Source of the DNA: an uncultured Oscillospiraceae bacterium
GTDB taxonomy: Bacteria > Bacillota > Clostridia > Oscillospirales > Ruminococcaceae
Assembly: GCA_949285935.1 (NCBI GenBank)
Contig: CASEAH010000097.1
Location: 20,605 to 84,604 of the forward strand
Length of the DNA: 64,000 bases
Reading direction: 5' to 3'
Shown here: in pieces, positions 16,203-24,465 of the stretch
Layout of the letters: each line of letters begins with the position of its first letter
Numbering within the stretch: the stretch's first letter is position 1
Translations under genes and position numbers: made by a program
The notes under the pieces: generated by a model
What the model saw: only the letters and a program-made list of their open reading frames with translations
Told to the model about the DNA's origin: nothing
Databases searched by the model: none

Positions 16203-17057
16203 CTATCCTCTCTGTTTGATTTTTGTGGTGAGAACTTCAAAAAATTCATTTTCCATAAAGGTGATAAACTGTGCGGAAAGAGGCGATCTTTCCACGGTAA
16301 TGTCTGTTCCCGGATCAATAGAAAGCTTTTTTTGCCCGTCTGCCAATAGCATAAGCGAACTTCGGGAACGGATGGTCAACTGATTGTATGCAGAAAAGAC
16401 GATAGGGCGGGTACTGATGGAATGGGGACACAGAGGTACCAGCAGGATCGCTTCCAGCCGGGGGTCCAGTACCGGCCCTCCCGCCGAAAGGGAGTAGGCG
16501 GTGGAACCGGTCGGAGTAGAAAAAATAGTGCCATCCGCCTGATAACGGTCGATGAGCCGACCGTTGCAGCTCAGTTCAAAGTCGGCGATATTACATTGGG
16601 GCGTTTTGGAGATGACCACATCGTTAATGGCAAAGTCAATGATCGGCTGCCGTTCACTGCCAAGCCGTACCGACAGAGCTATTCTCTGTTCCAGGCCGTA
16701 CTCTCCCCCGATGATCCGTTTCAGACATTCCTCCAGCCGCGCCGGCTCGATCTGGCACAAAAAGCCCAGTTTTCCTGTGTTAATCCCGGCCAGCGGTTTC
16801 TGCCCCCAGGCGCTGTAATAGGCGCTGTGGATCACCGTTCCGTCACCGCCAATGGACAATATGCAGTCGCATTCCGATACCGCAGTTTTCCAGTCTTGGG
16901 CAATTTTTACCTGGTCCAATCCCAAAAGGCGAAACTGTTCCGCAGCCTCAGGAAGCCCACAGGCAGAGACCTGCATCCGCTCCAGAATCCGGCATACACG
17001 AAGCAGCGTCTCTCCCGTCCTCTCCCGGGTAAAGTTGGGAGTCAACAAAATCCGCAT
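16203..17057 (-). CDS. nadK: NAD kinase
   Basis: Phosphorylates NAD+ to NADP+ in the cytoplasm. The 284-residue length is normal. Motifs: 'SIGGDGTVIHSA' near residue 70 (GGDGT nucleotide/catalytic motif), 'GINTGKLGFL' near 90 and 'TPTGSTAYSLSAGG' near 185, all diagnostic of the family. It lies between tlyA and argR with gaps of 11 and 5 bp, so it is translated within the same operon. Confidence 0.96.
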   Translation of the reverse strand: MRILLTPNFTRERTGETLLRVCRILERMQVSACGLPEAAEQFRLLGLDQVKIAQDWKTAVSECDCILSIGGDGTVIHSAYYSAWGQKPLAGINTGKLGFLCQIEPARLEECLKRIIGGEYGLEQRIALSVRLGSERQPIIDFAINDVVISKTPQCNIADFELSCNGRLIDRYQADGTIFSTPTGSTAYSLSAGGPVLDPRLEAILLVPLCPHSISTRPIVFSAYNQLTIRSRSSLMLLADGQKKLSIDPGTDITVERSPLSAQFITFMENEFFEVLTTKIKQRG

Positions 17058-17068
17058 AAGGCGCCTCC

Positions 17069-17875
17069 TTATTTCTGATCCAGACTCTGGTGAGAGGCTT
17101 CTACTACCCGAGCCGCATCTTCGGCGGAAATCAGTGCCGCTCCCTCTGATTTTTCCAGCAAAAGCAGATACTCTATATTTCCTTCCGGACCCTTGACCGG
17201 AGAAAATGTCAATCCTATGGGGCGCAGTCCCAGCTGTATGGCGGTGGCCAAAGTTTTTTCCAACACCATCCGGTGTACCTGGGGATCCCGGACCACTCCT
17301 TTTTTCCCTACATTTTCCCGTCCTGCTTCAAATTGAGGCTTGACAAGGCATACAGCTTTACATTCATCTTTCAGCAAATTATGAACGACCGGCAGTACCA
17401 GAGATAAAGAAATAAACGATACATCAACAGAAACAAAATCCAACGGATCCGGTATCTGCTCCTGTGTGACATAACGGATATTGGTACGCTCCAGGTTGAC
17501 CACCCGATCATCACAGCGAAGCTTCCATGCCAGCTGTCCGTAGCCCACATCCACAGCATAGACCTTCCGGGCGCCATTCTGAAGCATGCAGTCGGTAAAG
17601 CCTCCGGTAGAAGCGCCAATATCGGCGCAAACCATCCCTGTCAAATCCAGACCGAATTCCGTCATGGATTTTTCCAGCTTTAGTCCGCCCCGGCTGACGT
17701 ACCGCAGGGTTTCTCCCCGCACCTCAATGTCGTCCTCTTCACCCACCAGCTGTCCCGGCTTGTCTGCTTTCTGGTTGTTTACATATACCTGACCGGCCAT
17801 GATGACGCTTTTGGCCTTGTCCCGGCCGGAAATCAACCCCCGGTCCACCACTGCCGCATCCAGTCGCTTCTTCAT
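17069..17875 (-). CDS. tlyA: TlyA-family rRNA 2'-O-methyltransferase / haemolysin-like protein
   Basis: A 268-residue protein with an N-terminal S4 RNA-binding domain ('RLDAAVVDRGLISGRDKAKSV') and a FtsJ-like SAM-dependent methyltransferase domain ('DIGASTGGFTDCML' near residue 85 as motif I, 'LVKPQFEAGRE' near 180). TlyA proteins methylate ribose positions in rRNA; the haemolysin name is historical. In Clostridia it usually sits in this ispA-dxs-tlyA-nadK-argR-recN block; here dxs is absent. Confidence 0.93.
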   Translation of the reverse strand: MKKRLDAAVVDRGLISGRDKAKSVIMAGQVYVNNQKADKPGQLVGEEDDIEVRGETLRYVSRGGLKLEKSMTEFGLDLTGMVCADIGASTGGFTDCMLQNGARKVYAVDVGYGQLAWKLRCDDRVVNLERTNIRYVTQEQIPDPLDFVSVDVSFISLSLVLPVVHNLLKDECKAVCLVKPQFEAGRENVGKKGVVRDPQVHRMVLEKTLATAIQLGLRPIGLTFSPVKGPEGNIEYLLLLEKSEGAALISAEDAARVVEASHQSLDQK

Positions 17876-17887
17876 TTATTTCTCTCC

Positions 17888-18394
17888 TTATTGGAGGATC
17901 GAGGCCACCAGAATTCCCAGCAGTGCTCCGCCCAGCACTTCCAGCGGCGTATGCCCCAGGAATTCTTTCAGCTCTTTCCGGTCTGAGATGGCATTGGTGC
18001 TGCTCTCTATGGCTTCTTCAATCTCCGCATTCAGCTGGTCAAAGATCTTGTTCATATCCTTAAAGCTGAAAATCATTTTGTTGAGCACCTTGGCCTGTTC
18101 GCCTGCCGCACGGCGTACCCCCATGGCGTCATACATGACCACCATGGCAAAAAACAGCGTCAGCGCAAAAAGCGGGGACTGGAATCCTTCACTCTGGGCC
18201 ATAGCCACTGTAAGGGAGCAGACCAGCGCCGAATGTGAGCTGGGCATTCCCCCCGCGCCGAAAAGCCTTTCTGCCCGAAATTCCTTGAAATGAATAAAGG
18301 TAAGAAGGGTTTTGATCAGCTGCGCGGAACACCAGGCTACAAATCCAACGTTGATAAGATGGTTGCTGAAAAGTATATTTCCAAACTGATTCAT
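17888..18394 (-). CDS. Divergent PAP2 family membrane protein (DUF212, YuiD-like)
   Basis: A 168-residue integral membrane protein. Conserved blocks of this family are visible: 'GAGGMPSSHSALVCSL' near residue 47, 'VMYDAMGVRRAAGEQA' near 90 and 'LGHTPLEVLGGALLG' near 148. These resemble the three motifs of acid phosphatases of the PAP2 superfamily. It may dephosphorylate a lipid (pyro)phosphate, but the substrate is not known. It directly follows ispA (17 bp), which hints at an isoprenoid-phosphate link. Confidence 0.9.
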   Translation of the reverse strand: MNQFGNILFSNHLINVGFVAWCSAQLIKTLLTFIHFKEFRAERLFGAGGMPSSHSALVCSLTVAMAQSEGFQSPLFALTLFFAMVVMYDAMGVRRAAGEQAKVLNKMIFSFKDMNKIFDQLNAEIEEAIESSTNAISDRKELKEFLGHTPLEVLGGALLGILVASILQ

Positions 18395-18411
18395 CCGGAT
18401 GTTCTCCTATG

Positions 18412-19296
18412 TTAGAATTCCCTGTCCGTCAGGGCCTCCGCCAGCCGACGAAGGAAGGGGCTGTCCAGCACGGTGCCTTCAATGGCTGCGCAGGCATCGT
18501 CCTTCAGTTGCCGGGCAATTTCCCGGGAACGCTCAACACCATAAAGGGTGACATAGGTGGTCTTCTGATTCTCTTCATCGCTGTGTACCGGCTTGCCCAA
18601 ACGCTCAGTGGTGGAGGTTACATCCAGAATATCATCCACAATCTGGAAAGCAAGGCCAATGTCGCGGGCGTACCGGTCGGCTCGGGATATCACAGCCTCT
18701 TCCGCCCCCGCAGCAATGCAGCCAATGCGGGCACTCACACGGATCATGGCCCCGGTTTTCAGCAAGTCCAGTGTATCCAGCAGCTGAGCGTCGATAGCCT
18801 GTCCCTCATGCTCCACATCAATGACCTGTCCGCCCAGCATCCCATACGCGCCGGCTGCCTGTGCCAGTTCCTTCACCGCCCGCAGGGTCAGGGCAGGTGT
18901 GATCCGCTCTCCCTTCAGGGCCGTTTCAAAGGCATGGGTCAAGAGTCCGTCTCCCGCCAACAGCGCCATGGCCTCGCCATACCGGATATGGCAGGAAGGC
19001 CGTCCCCGGCGCATATCGTCATCATCCATACAAGGCAGGTCGTCATGGATCAGAGAATAAGCGTGTACCATCTCAATCGCGCAGGCAAAGGGCAGGGCGT
19101 CCTCCGCTTTCCCGCCGCACAGTTCATGGAATGCCAGCACCAGCACGCCCCGGATACGCTTTCCGCCGCCCATCAGGCTGTAATTCATTGCGTCCAGCAC
19201 CGTTTTCTGAGGACAGTCTTCCGCCGGAAGAACCTGGGCCAGCGCCCGCTCTACCGCCTGATAATACCGCTCAAAGGTTTCTTTATACTGTTCCAT
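18412..19296 (-). CDS. ispA: Farnesyl/geranyl diphosphate synthase (short-chain polyprenyl synthetase)
   Basis: Condenses IPP with allylic diphosphates to make C15 (or C10/C20) prenyl diphosphates. It has 294 residues. The first Asp-rich motif 'DDLPCMDDDDMRRG' near residue 84 and the second 'DDILDVTS' near 222 bind Mg-diphosphate. The residues before the first motif ('HAYSLIHDDL') fit bacterial FPP synthase. It follows xseB by 6 bp. It links to ispH elsewhere in the window as part of the MEP-derived isoprenoid pathway. Confidence 0.95.
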   Translation of the reverse strand: MEQYKETFERYYQAVERALAQVLPAEDCPQKTVLDAMNYSLMGGGKRIRGVLVLAFHELCGGKAEDALPFACAIEMVHAYSLIHDDLPCMDDDDMRRGRPSCHIRYGEAMALLAGDGLLTHAFETALKGERITPALTLRAVKELAQAAGAYGMLGGQVIDVEHEGQAIDAQLLDTLDLLKTGAMIRVSARIGCIAAGAEEAVISRADRYARDIGLAFQIVDDILDVTSTTERLGKPVHSDEENQKTTYVTLYGVERSREIARQLKDDACAAIEGTVLDSPFLRRLAEALTDREF

Positions 19297-19302
19297 AGAC
19301 CA

Positions 19303-19500
19303 TTACTCCAACTCAAATTCCATTTTCCGCTGTTCCACCACCTGGCGCGCCCGGTCCAGTTCCTCGCCGCACCGCCGGGAGAGCCGGATCCCTTCCTCAA
19401 ACAAGGCCAGGGACTCATCCAATGAGGTTTCTTCTTTTTCCAGCTGGGAAACAATTTCTTCCAGCCGCTTCAGACCGCTTTCAATGGCAAATTCACTCAT
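19303..19500 (-). CDS. xseB: Exodeoxyribonuclease VII small subunit
   Basis: A 65-residue helical protein ('FAIESGLKRLEEIVSQLE', 'LDESLALFEEGIRL') typical of XseB, which binds the large subunit XseA to form the nuclease. It overlaps the xseA 3' end by 8 bp, indicating translational coupling. The open frame extends upstream through xseA but only the ATG at 19500 gives the normal length. Confidence 0.95.
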   Translation of the reverse strand: MSEFAIESGLKRLEEIVSQLEKEETSLDESLALFEEGIRLSRRCGEELDRARQVVEQRKMEFELE

Positions 19501-20716
19501 GCTTTTCTTCTTCCTCCGCCAGACCGGTAACGACGCTTTGGATCCGTCCATGGGAAAGGATGGTTTCCAAATGGTCCCCGACGGAAACCTCCCCCGGAGA
19601 AGATACCACCCGGCCATCCTTCATGGTAATGGAATACCCCCGAAGCATCAAAGCAGCGGGATTGAGCAACTCCAGCTGGGTAATCCGATGGCGGAGCTTC
19701 CCTTCCAGATCCCTGATTTTATCATTCTGGGCATCTATCAATGATTTTAGCAAATATTCAAGACTTTGTCTATTTTTTTTCAATTCTGTTTGGGGTGAAG
19801 CTGCCCAAAGCAGCCGGCGCAAATGAAGGTTTTTCTCCTCCAGCGCTCCCATCCGGTTAAGCAGGATCCGTTCCAGACGCAGGGCATAATCATCCACTCT
19901 CCTGCGTACCACAGAAAGATCCGGGACTGCCAAAACGCAGGCGGCTGTGGGAGTGGCTGCCCGGGCATCAGCCACCTCATCCAGCAAGGTAAAATCCACC
20001 TCATGTCCTACAGCGGAGATGACAGGAACCCGGCAGGCATAAACGCCTCTTACCAGTTCTTCATCATTAAAAGCCGACAAATCTTCCGCCGAACCTCCGC
20101 CCCGGGCAATAATGACCGTTTGGCAACGCCCCTCCCGTTCCAAAGTCCGCAGAGCCGCCAAAATGGACCGGGGCGCCTGGGGGCCTTGTACCACAGCGGG
20201 ATAAACAATCAGCCGCACCAGAGGATTGCGCAGCGCAAAGGTCTGTACAAGATCGTGAAGCGCCGCTCCATCCGGGGAGGTGATAATCCCCACCGTTTTG
20301 GGAGCGGGATCCAGTGGGCGTTTCCCTTCCGGAGAAAAGAGCCCTTCCCGCACAAGCTGCTGCCGAAGCTCCTCCAGGGTTTTTCTTCCCTTTCCCTGCC
20401 CCAGTTCCTGCAAGTCATATACAAGGATCTCAAACGCTCCGTCCCGCTCATAAAGACTGACCGTTCCCCGCACCACTACGGCGGCGCCATCCCGGGGCAG
20501 TTCCCGGAGTTTCTGAGAATAGCGGCTGAACATGACACATCGGACAAGAGACTCCCCTTCCCGCAGGCTGAAGTACAAATGTCCGGATGCCGACCGGAAA
20601 GAGAGATTGGAAATTTCCCCCCGAACCATCAGGTCCGTCAGATTTTTCTGCTCCTCCAGCAGGGATTTGACATACCGGCACAGCTGGGATACCGTCACCA
20701 TGGGACTGTAACTCAT
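19493..20716 (-). CDS. xseA: Exodeoxyribonuclease VII large subunit
   Basis: Catalytic subunit (407 residues) of ExoVII, which degrades single-stranded DNA from both ends. An OB-fold DNA-binding domain comes first ('VRGEISNLSFRSASGHLYFSL'), then the nuclease domain with 'GIITSPDGAALHD' near residue 138, 'IIARGGGSAEDLSAFND' near 188 and 'ISAVGHEVD' near 222. The start at ATG 20716 has GGGAGG 8 nt upstream and overlaps the stop of the preceding gene (ATGA). Confidence 0.96.
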   Translation of the reverse strand: MSYSPMVTVSQLCRYVKSLLEEQKNLTDLMVRGEISNLSFRSASGHLYFSLREGESLVRCVMFSRYSQKLRELPRDGAAVVVRGTVSLYERDGAFEILVYDLQELGQGKGRKTLEELRQQLVREGLFSPEGKRPLDPAPKTVGIITSPDGAALHDLVQTFALRNPLVRLIVYPAVVQGPQAPRSILAALRTLEREGRCQTVIIARGGGSAEDLSAFNDEELVRGVYACRVPVISAVGHEVDFTLLDEVADARAATPTAACVLAVPDLSVVRRRVDDYALRLERILLNRMGALEEKNLHLRRLLWAASPQTELKKNRQSLEYLLKSLIDAQNDKIRDLEGKLRHRITQLELLNPAALMLRGYSITMKDGRVVSSPGEVSVGDHLETILSHGRIQSVVTGLAEEEEKHE

Positions 20717-21669
20717 ATGGAGCGTTCCTCCCGTCTCTGATGAAGCACCCACCCCAGGATGGCAGCGCCGCAGGCATTGTCCGACGAAAGATCCGGTTGG
20801 GCAAAAGCGCAGTCTCCTCTGGCAGACAGGCGTTCCTTCAAAAAGGCATTGGCCATGACGCCGCCGGAATAGACCAGCGGCAGATCACCGGCCTTTTCCC
20901 GGGCAAAATCGGTCATCGCCTCCAAAACCTGCGCGATATGCTCCAGGATCGTCCGGCTCAAATCTTCAGGCGGAACACCTTCCTTCAGGGATTTTTGCGC
21001 CAGGTTTTCCAGCCCGGACAGACAACAGCAGCCCTCTTTCAGCACCGGCTTGCGCCGCCAAAGAACCTTTCCTTTTGCCGCCAGCCGCTCCAAAGCGGGG
21101 CCTGCCGGAAAACCGGTCCCCAACATCTGCCCCACCCGGTCGATCAGTTGTCCCGCGCTGATATCCAGTGTCCGTGCCAGAATATCCGCTTCAAAAACAT
21201 GCTCCTGGCCGGGCCTCACAGCCAGGGCCTCAAAGGTACCTCCGGAAACGTGAAAGGCAATAAATTCCTGTTCCAGCAAATCCATCCTTCCGGCAGACCA
21301 AAGCGCCGCCGCCAGATGTCCTTCCTGGTGGGATATCCGGTAAACCGGCACTTTCAGAACCGCTCCCAGGGAATCTGCCGCCATGCATCCCGCCAAAAAG
21401 CAGGGCATATATGACCCGGATGCATTGCGGGGCCTGTCCGAAACACAGACGGCCTCCGTTTCCTCCCGGGACAGACCTTCTGCCGCCTGGGATAAAACCT
21501 GGGGCAGCTGCCGGACATGATGAAAAAGAGCATCACTCTGCCGCAGGCCCAGTTCCCCGTCTTTGACGGGAAGGAGCCGTTTGCTGTGGTGCAGGGTGCT
21601 GCTCTCAGGCCGGAAGACGGCGGCCGATGTGGTATAGTTGCTGGTATCCAGACCTAAAAAGGCTTTCAT
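20713..21669 (-). CDS. TsaD/Kae1-like protein (paralogue, M22 family)
   Basis: A 318-residue member of the Kae1/TsaD ASKHA-fold family. It starts 'LGLDTSNYTTSAAV' and keeps a metal-site-like 'HQEGH' near residue 113 (HxEGH, as in TsaD) and the C-terminal 'SGGVMANAFLKERL' and 'SSDNACGAAI'. It diverges from canonical TsaD: the leading 'ETSCD-TA' is replaced, and it lies in a nusB-xseA context rather than with tsaB/tsaE. It may be a second, specialised paralogue known from Clostridia, function unassigned. The start ATG 21669 overlaps the nusB stop (ATGA), as its own stop overlaps xseA, so all three are coupled. Confidence 0.8.
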   Translation of the reverse strand: MKAFLGLDTSNYTTSAAVFRPESSTLHHSKRLLPVKDGELGLRQSDALFHHVRQLPQVLSQAAEGLSREETEAVCVSDRPRNASGSYMPCFLAGCMAADSLGAVLKVPVYRISHQEGHLAAALWSAGRMDLLEQEFIAFHVSGGTFEALAVRPGQEHVFEADILARTLDISAGQLIDRVGQMLGTGFPAGPALERLAAKGKVLWRRKPVLKEGCCCLSGLENLAQKSLKEGVPPEDLSRTILEHIAQVLEAMTDFAREKAGDLPLVYSGGVMANAFLKERLSARGDCAFAQPDLSSDNACGAAILGWVLHQRREERSI

Positions 21670-22076
21670 GCTTCGGAGCCTCCGCCGGCGCTGCGGGCGA
21701 TTCCACCCAATACGCCGTTGACATAGGCCGAGTCTTCCTCTCCGCCGTATTTTTTGGCCAGCTCCACCGCTTCGTTGATGGTGGCTCCCACGGGAATGTC
21801 CTTCATATACCGCATTTCGCACACCGCCAGGCGGAGAATGGAGACCGTCACCTTAGGCAGGCGGTTCAGCTTCCATTTGGACGAAAAGGCGTCGATGGTA
21901 GCGTCGATCTCCTCCCGATGCGCCCGGACGGTATTGGCGGCCTCCACGGCAAAGTCATCGATTTCGATATCCCGGCACAGGGAAGCGTCCCGGATCATAT
22001 CCTCCACCGGCTCGTCGTTGAAGATCATTTCAAACAGCAGCGCAAATGCCTGTTCTCTGGCGTCTCTTCTGGTCAT
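21666..22076 (-). CDS. nusB: Transcription antitermination factor NusB
   Basis: A 136-residue all-helical RNA-binding protein that joins the NusB-S10 antitermination complex on rRNA operons. N-terminal 'RDAREQAFALLFEM' and C-terminal 'VGATINEAVELAKKYGGE' with 'YVNGVLGGIAR' are diagnostic. The ATG at 22076 has GGAGG upstream; the open frame continues far upstream through the spacer without support. It follows the Asp23-like gene, a typical Clostridia order. Confidence 0.96.
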   Translation of the reverse strand: MTRRDAREQAFALLFEMIFNDEPVEDMIRDASLCRDIEIDDFAVEAANTVRAHREEIDATIDAFSSKWKLNRLPKVTVSILRLAVCEMRYMKDIPVGATINEAVELAKKYGGEEDSAYVNGVLGGIARSAGGGSEA

Positions 22077-22248
22077 AGGTTCCTCCAATGGCAAAAATTT
22101 ACTCTTCCCGATAAAACAAATGCCTCCCCGCAGGAAAGGCAAAAACGGGGCCATTCCGGCTCCGTCCGCCCGCATGCCGCAATGGGACCCGCGCACCATT
22201 GCCCGGGCCCCAGAGGGGCGTCCCCTGCAGGGAGGGGATATTCTGCTG

Positions 22249-22620
22249 TCAGACTGCGGCGGCCTCGTCAGAAAAGGCGATTCCCGCAATATGAAGGTTT
22301 ACTTTGGAAACGACGATTCCCGTCATGTTCTGGACGGCCTCTTTGATGCTGTACTGAAGCTTCCGGGCAACTTCCGGAATTTTGACTCCACTGCGGACAC
22401 AGACCCGAACATCGATGACTGCCACGCCGTCGCTGATGGAAATGGAGACCGGTTTGACTGTCTGCTTTTCCAAAAACCAGGTGAGACTGGGGCTGGAAGC
22501 TACCGGAGCCAATCCCGCAACACCCTCCATCTCTTTAACGGTGTACTCCACAATGGAGGCCACCACATCGTGGGAGATTTTCAGGCTTCCGCCGAATTTA
22601 TTCATTTCATTTTCCTGCAT
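22249..22620 (-). CDS. Asp23/Gls24 family envelope stress protein
   Basis: A 123-residue DUF322 protein: 'GSLKISHDVVASIVEYTVKEMEGV' matches the family's N-terminal region and 'VIDVRVCVRSGVKIPEVARKLQYSIKEAV' its core. These proteins associate with the membrane or cell envelope in Firmicutes, with poorly defined roles. Together with nusB downstream it is a conserved pair following spoIIIAH. The ATG at 22620 has GGGAGG 10 nt upstream. A 172-bp gap to nusB holds nothing recognisable. Confidence 0.92.
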   Translation of the reverse strand: MQENEMNKFGGSLKISHDVVASIVEYTVKEMEGVAGLAPVASSPSLTWFLEKQTVKPVSISISDGVAVIDVRVCVRSGVKIPEVARKLQYSIKEAVQNMTGIVVSKVNLHIAGIAFSDEAAAV

Positions 22621-22743
22621 CTTTTGTAGACCTCCCGGTAGTATTTGCCGTCTGCCCTCGCGGGCGGACGGGAGCGCCGCGGACACGGTCTGGGCCGGTC
22701 TGTCCATGAAGATGGGCGGCATATGTTTGATGCTCATGTTGCT

Positions 22744-22771
22744 ATTATACCACGTTTTTGGAATGAAACAA
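22744..22771 (-). promoter_or_regulatory. Candidate promoter for the asp23-nusB-xse-ispA unit
   Basis: On the minus strand -35 TTGTTT (22766-22771), a 16-bp spacer and -10 TATAAT (22744-22749), just after the spoIIIAH stop. A vegetative promoter here would let the housekeeping genes be expressed separately from the sporulation operon upstream. Confidence 0.55.
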
Positions 22772-22774
22772 CCA

Positions 22775-23326
22775 TTATTTGATCTCGATGACGGAAATAT
22801 TTTCCGCCGGCAGATCCACCTCACCCATGATGACGTCTTTGATCTGGGCTGCCTCGGCGTCAGTCATTCCGTCACATTTCACCAGCACGTCGATCTTGTC
22901 GCTTTCCAGATACACCATGCAGTCGGCAAACCCCCGGGCTTTAATCAGGTTCTCGATTTTCCCCTCAGTTTCAATGCTTTCCGCAATGGCAGCCGCCTCC
23001 AGCGTCAGCTCCGCCATCTGCTCACTGTCCAGATTGGCGTCCTGAAGCATATATTTCATTGCTTCCATGGCCTCATCCCGGGACTTGGTCCGGCTCAGCT
23101 TGGCTTCCGCAAAATAGGCCTCTCCATAGGCGGCAGTCTCAGCGGCGTCCTCGCCTTCTCCCGTTTCTTCTCCGGCCACTTCTCCGCTGACGGCGATTTT
23201 GTCGCTTTGCGCAAAGGAATCTCCGGTCTTGACGTATTCCCAGTTAAGATAAACGGCAATGCTCAAAGCCAATACCAGGGCGGACAATATGATATGGCGC
23301 TTGCTGACGATCATGTTCATTTTCAT
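22775..23326 (-). CDS. spoIIIAH: Stage III sporulation protein AH
   Basis: A 183-residue protein with an N-terminal membrane anchor (about 10-27) and an extracytoplasmic domain related to ring-forming YscJ/FliF proteins, with a Glu/Ala-rich stretch followed by 'AEAKLSRTKSRDEAMEAM'. In the mother-cell membrane SpoIIIAH pairs across the septum with forespore SpoIIQ, forming part of the feeding-tube channel. It is last in the spoIIIA operon. The ATG at 23326 has GGGAGG 9 nt upstream. Confidence 0.95.
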   Translation of the reverse strand: MKMNMIVSKRHIILSALVLALSIAVYLNWEYVKTGDSFAQSDKIAVSGEVAGEETGEGEDAAETAAYGEAYFAEAKLSRTKSRDEAMEAMKYMLQDANLDSEQMAELTLEAAAIAESIETEGKIENLIKARGFADCMVYLESDKIDVLVKCDGMTDAEAAQIKDVIMGEVDLPAENISVIEIK

Positions 23327-23384
23327 GGAAAACTACCTCCCACAATGTACTGATTCATTTTATGGCCCGTCTCGGGGATTTATG

Positions 23385-23948
23385 TCATCCTGCCGCCAGG
23401 GGACAAACCGTCACCCTGGTAGAGGGAATATCCAGTGCCACTGTCACCGTTTCCATAACCCGGACAGCCACAGCCGGGTTGGAAGCCCCCTGGCATACCA
23501 CCACCACCCCCCGGATCTCGGGAGGGATCTGTGAAGTCACCAGCGGTTCCTCTCCGTTGGGGCCATCCACCAGAATATAGCTTTCTTCGGTAGTGGTTTT
23601 TTCCTGGGTTTTTTTACTCTCCTGGTCCTTGCTGTCCTCCAGTGTGTCGCGGTTGGTTTTCTCTTCCTTGGCGTAGACATAGCCGTACCCGTTGGTCAGG
23701 GTCACCATCACCCGTGCCTCCCCCACCCCCTCTACTTCCCGAAGAATAGCGGTCAACCGGCTTTCAAGATCCTGGGCATAGCTTTCAGCAGTCGGTGCCG
23801 GGGGGGCTTCATTTTTTTCGGCAGGCACTTTTTTCCCGCCGGCAGAGGACAGGGCGATCAGCAGGATTCCCACCATTCCTGCCGCAAACAACAGTGTCTG
23901 GCGGTTCATTTTATATCTGGCTGCCAGCTGCTTCAAAGCATCCTTCAT
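23385..23948 (-). CDS. spoIIIAG: Stage III sporulation protein AG
   Basis: A 187-residue protein with one N-terminal membrane segment (about 19-37), a Lys/Pro linker and a periplasmic-side domain containing 'LTAILREVEGVGEARVMVTL' and 'PEIRGVVVVCQGA', typical of SpoIIIAG. The protein forms a large ring of the SpoIIIA-SpoIIQ channel. The start codon overlaps the spoIIIAF stop (ATGA). Confidence 0.95.
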   Translation of the reverse strand: MKDALKQLAARYKMNRQTLLFAAGMVGILLIALSSAGGKKVPAEKNEAPPAPTAESYAQDLESRLTAILREVEGVGEARVMVTLTNGYGYVYAKEEKTNRDTLEDSKDQESKKTQEKTTTEESYILVDGPNGEEPLVTSQIPPEIRGVVVVCQGASNPAVAVRVMETVTVALDIPSTRVTVCPLAAG

Positions 23949-24445
23949 TCTTGATCTTCCTCCCGGTATTCCAGCCGGACTTCCGTGCCCAGCTCGTATT
24001 CCAGCGCCTTATATACCAGTTCATGGTTCTTCCTCATGGATTCCGGCAGCTGAATATTGATGATAAGATTTTTTCCCTCTCCATCGGGGGAGCCCTCCTC
24101 TGCTTCTATGTATATTTGGATGTCCTCCGGCTTTATACCATATTCCTCCATCCGGTCAAAAACGATTTGCTCAATGGCTTCCCGGGATTTTTCCAGGGCT
24201 GCCCGAAAAAAATAACCGTCTGTCTCGCTTGCTACACGGTCCATCAGCTCCTCCGCCTCAGACGCTTCCAACTCCAGTCCGGAAAAATCCAGATGTACCG
24301 GTGTCAGGAAGCACAGCAGTAAAAAAAGTCCCAGAATCAGCCGCATGATCCGTTCAAAGGACTTCCCCGGGCACAAAAGGGAGAACGCGCCGCACAGCAG
24401 CATACCGGAGCAAATGGTAAAGGCCCAGTTTTTCATTTCATCCAT
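23945..24445 (-). CDS. spoIIIAF: Stage III sporulation protein AF
   Basis: A 166-residue protein with two N-terminal membrane helices (about 5-50) and a soluble C-terminal domain ('IQIYIEAEEG...NLIINIQLPE'). It belongs to the SpoIIIA channel complex in the mother-cell membrane engulfing the forespore. The ATG at 24445 has AGAGG 7 nt upstream. An alternative ATG at 24469 would overlap the spoIIIAE stop and add eight residues. Confidence 0.9.
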   Translation of the reverse strand: MDEMKNWAFTICSGMLLCGAFSLLCPGKSFERIMRLILGLFLLLCFLTPVHLDFSGLELEASEAEELMDRVASETDGYFFRAALEKSREAIEQIVFDRMEEYGIKPEDIQIYIEAEEGSPDGEGKNLIINIQLPESMRKNHELVYKALEYELGTEVRLEYREEDQE

Positions 24446-24465
24446 ACGATTTCCTCTTTTCCCTG

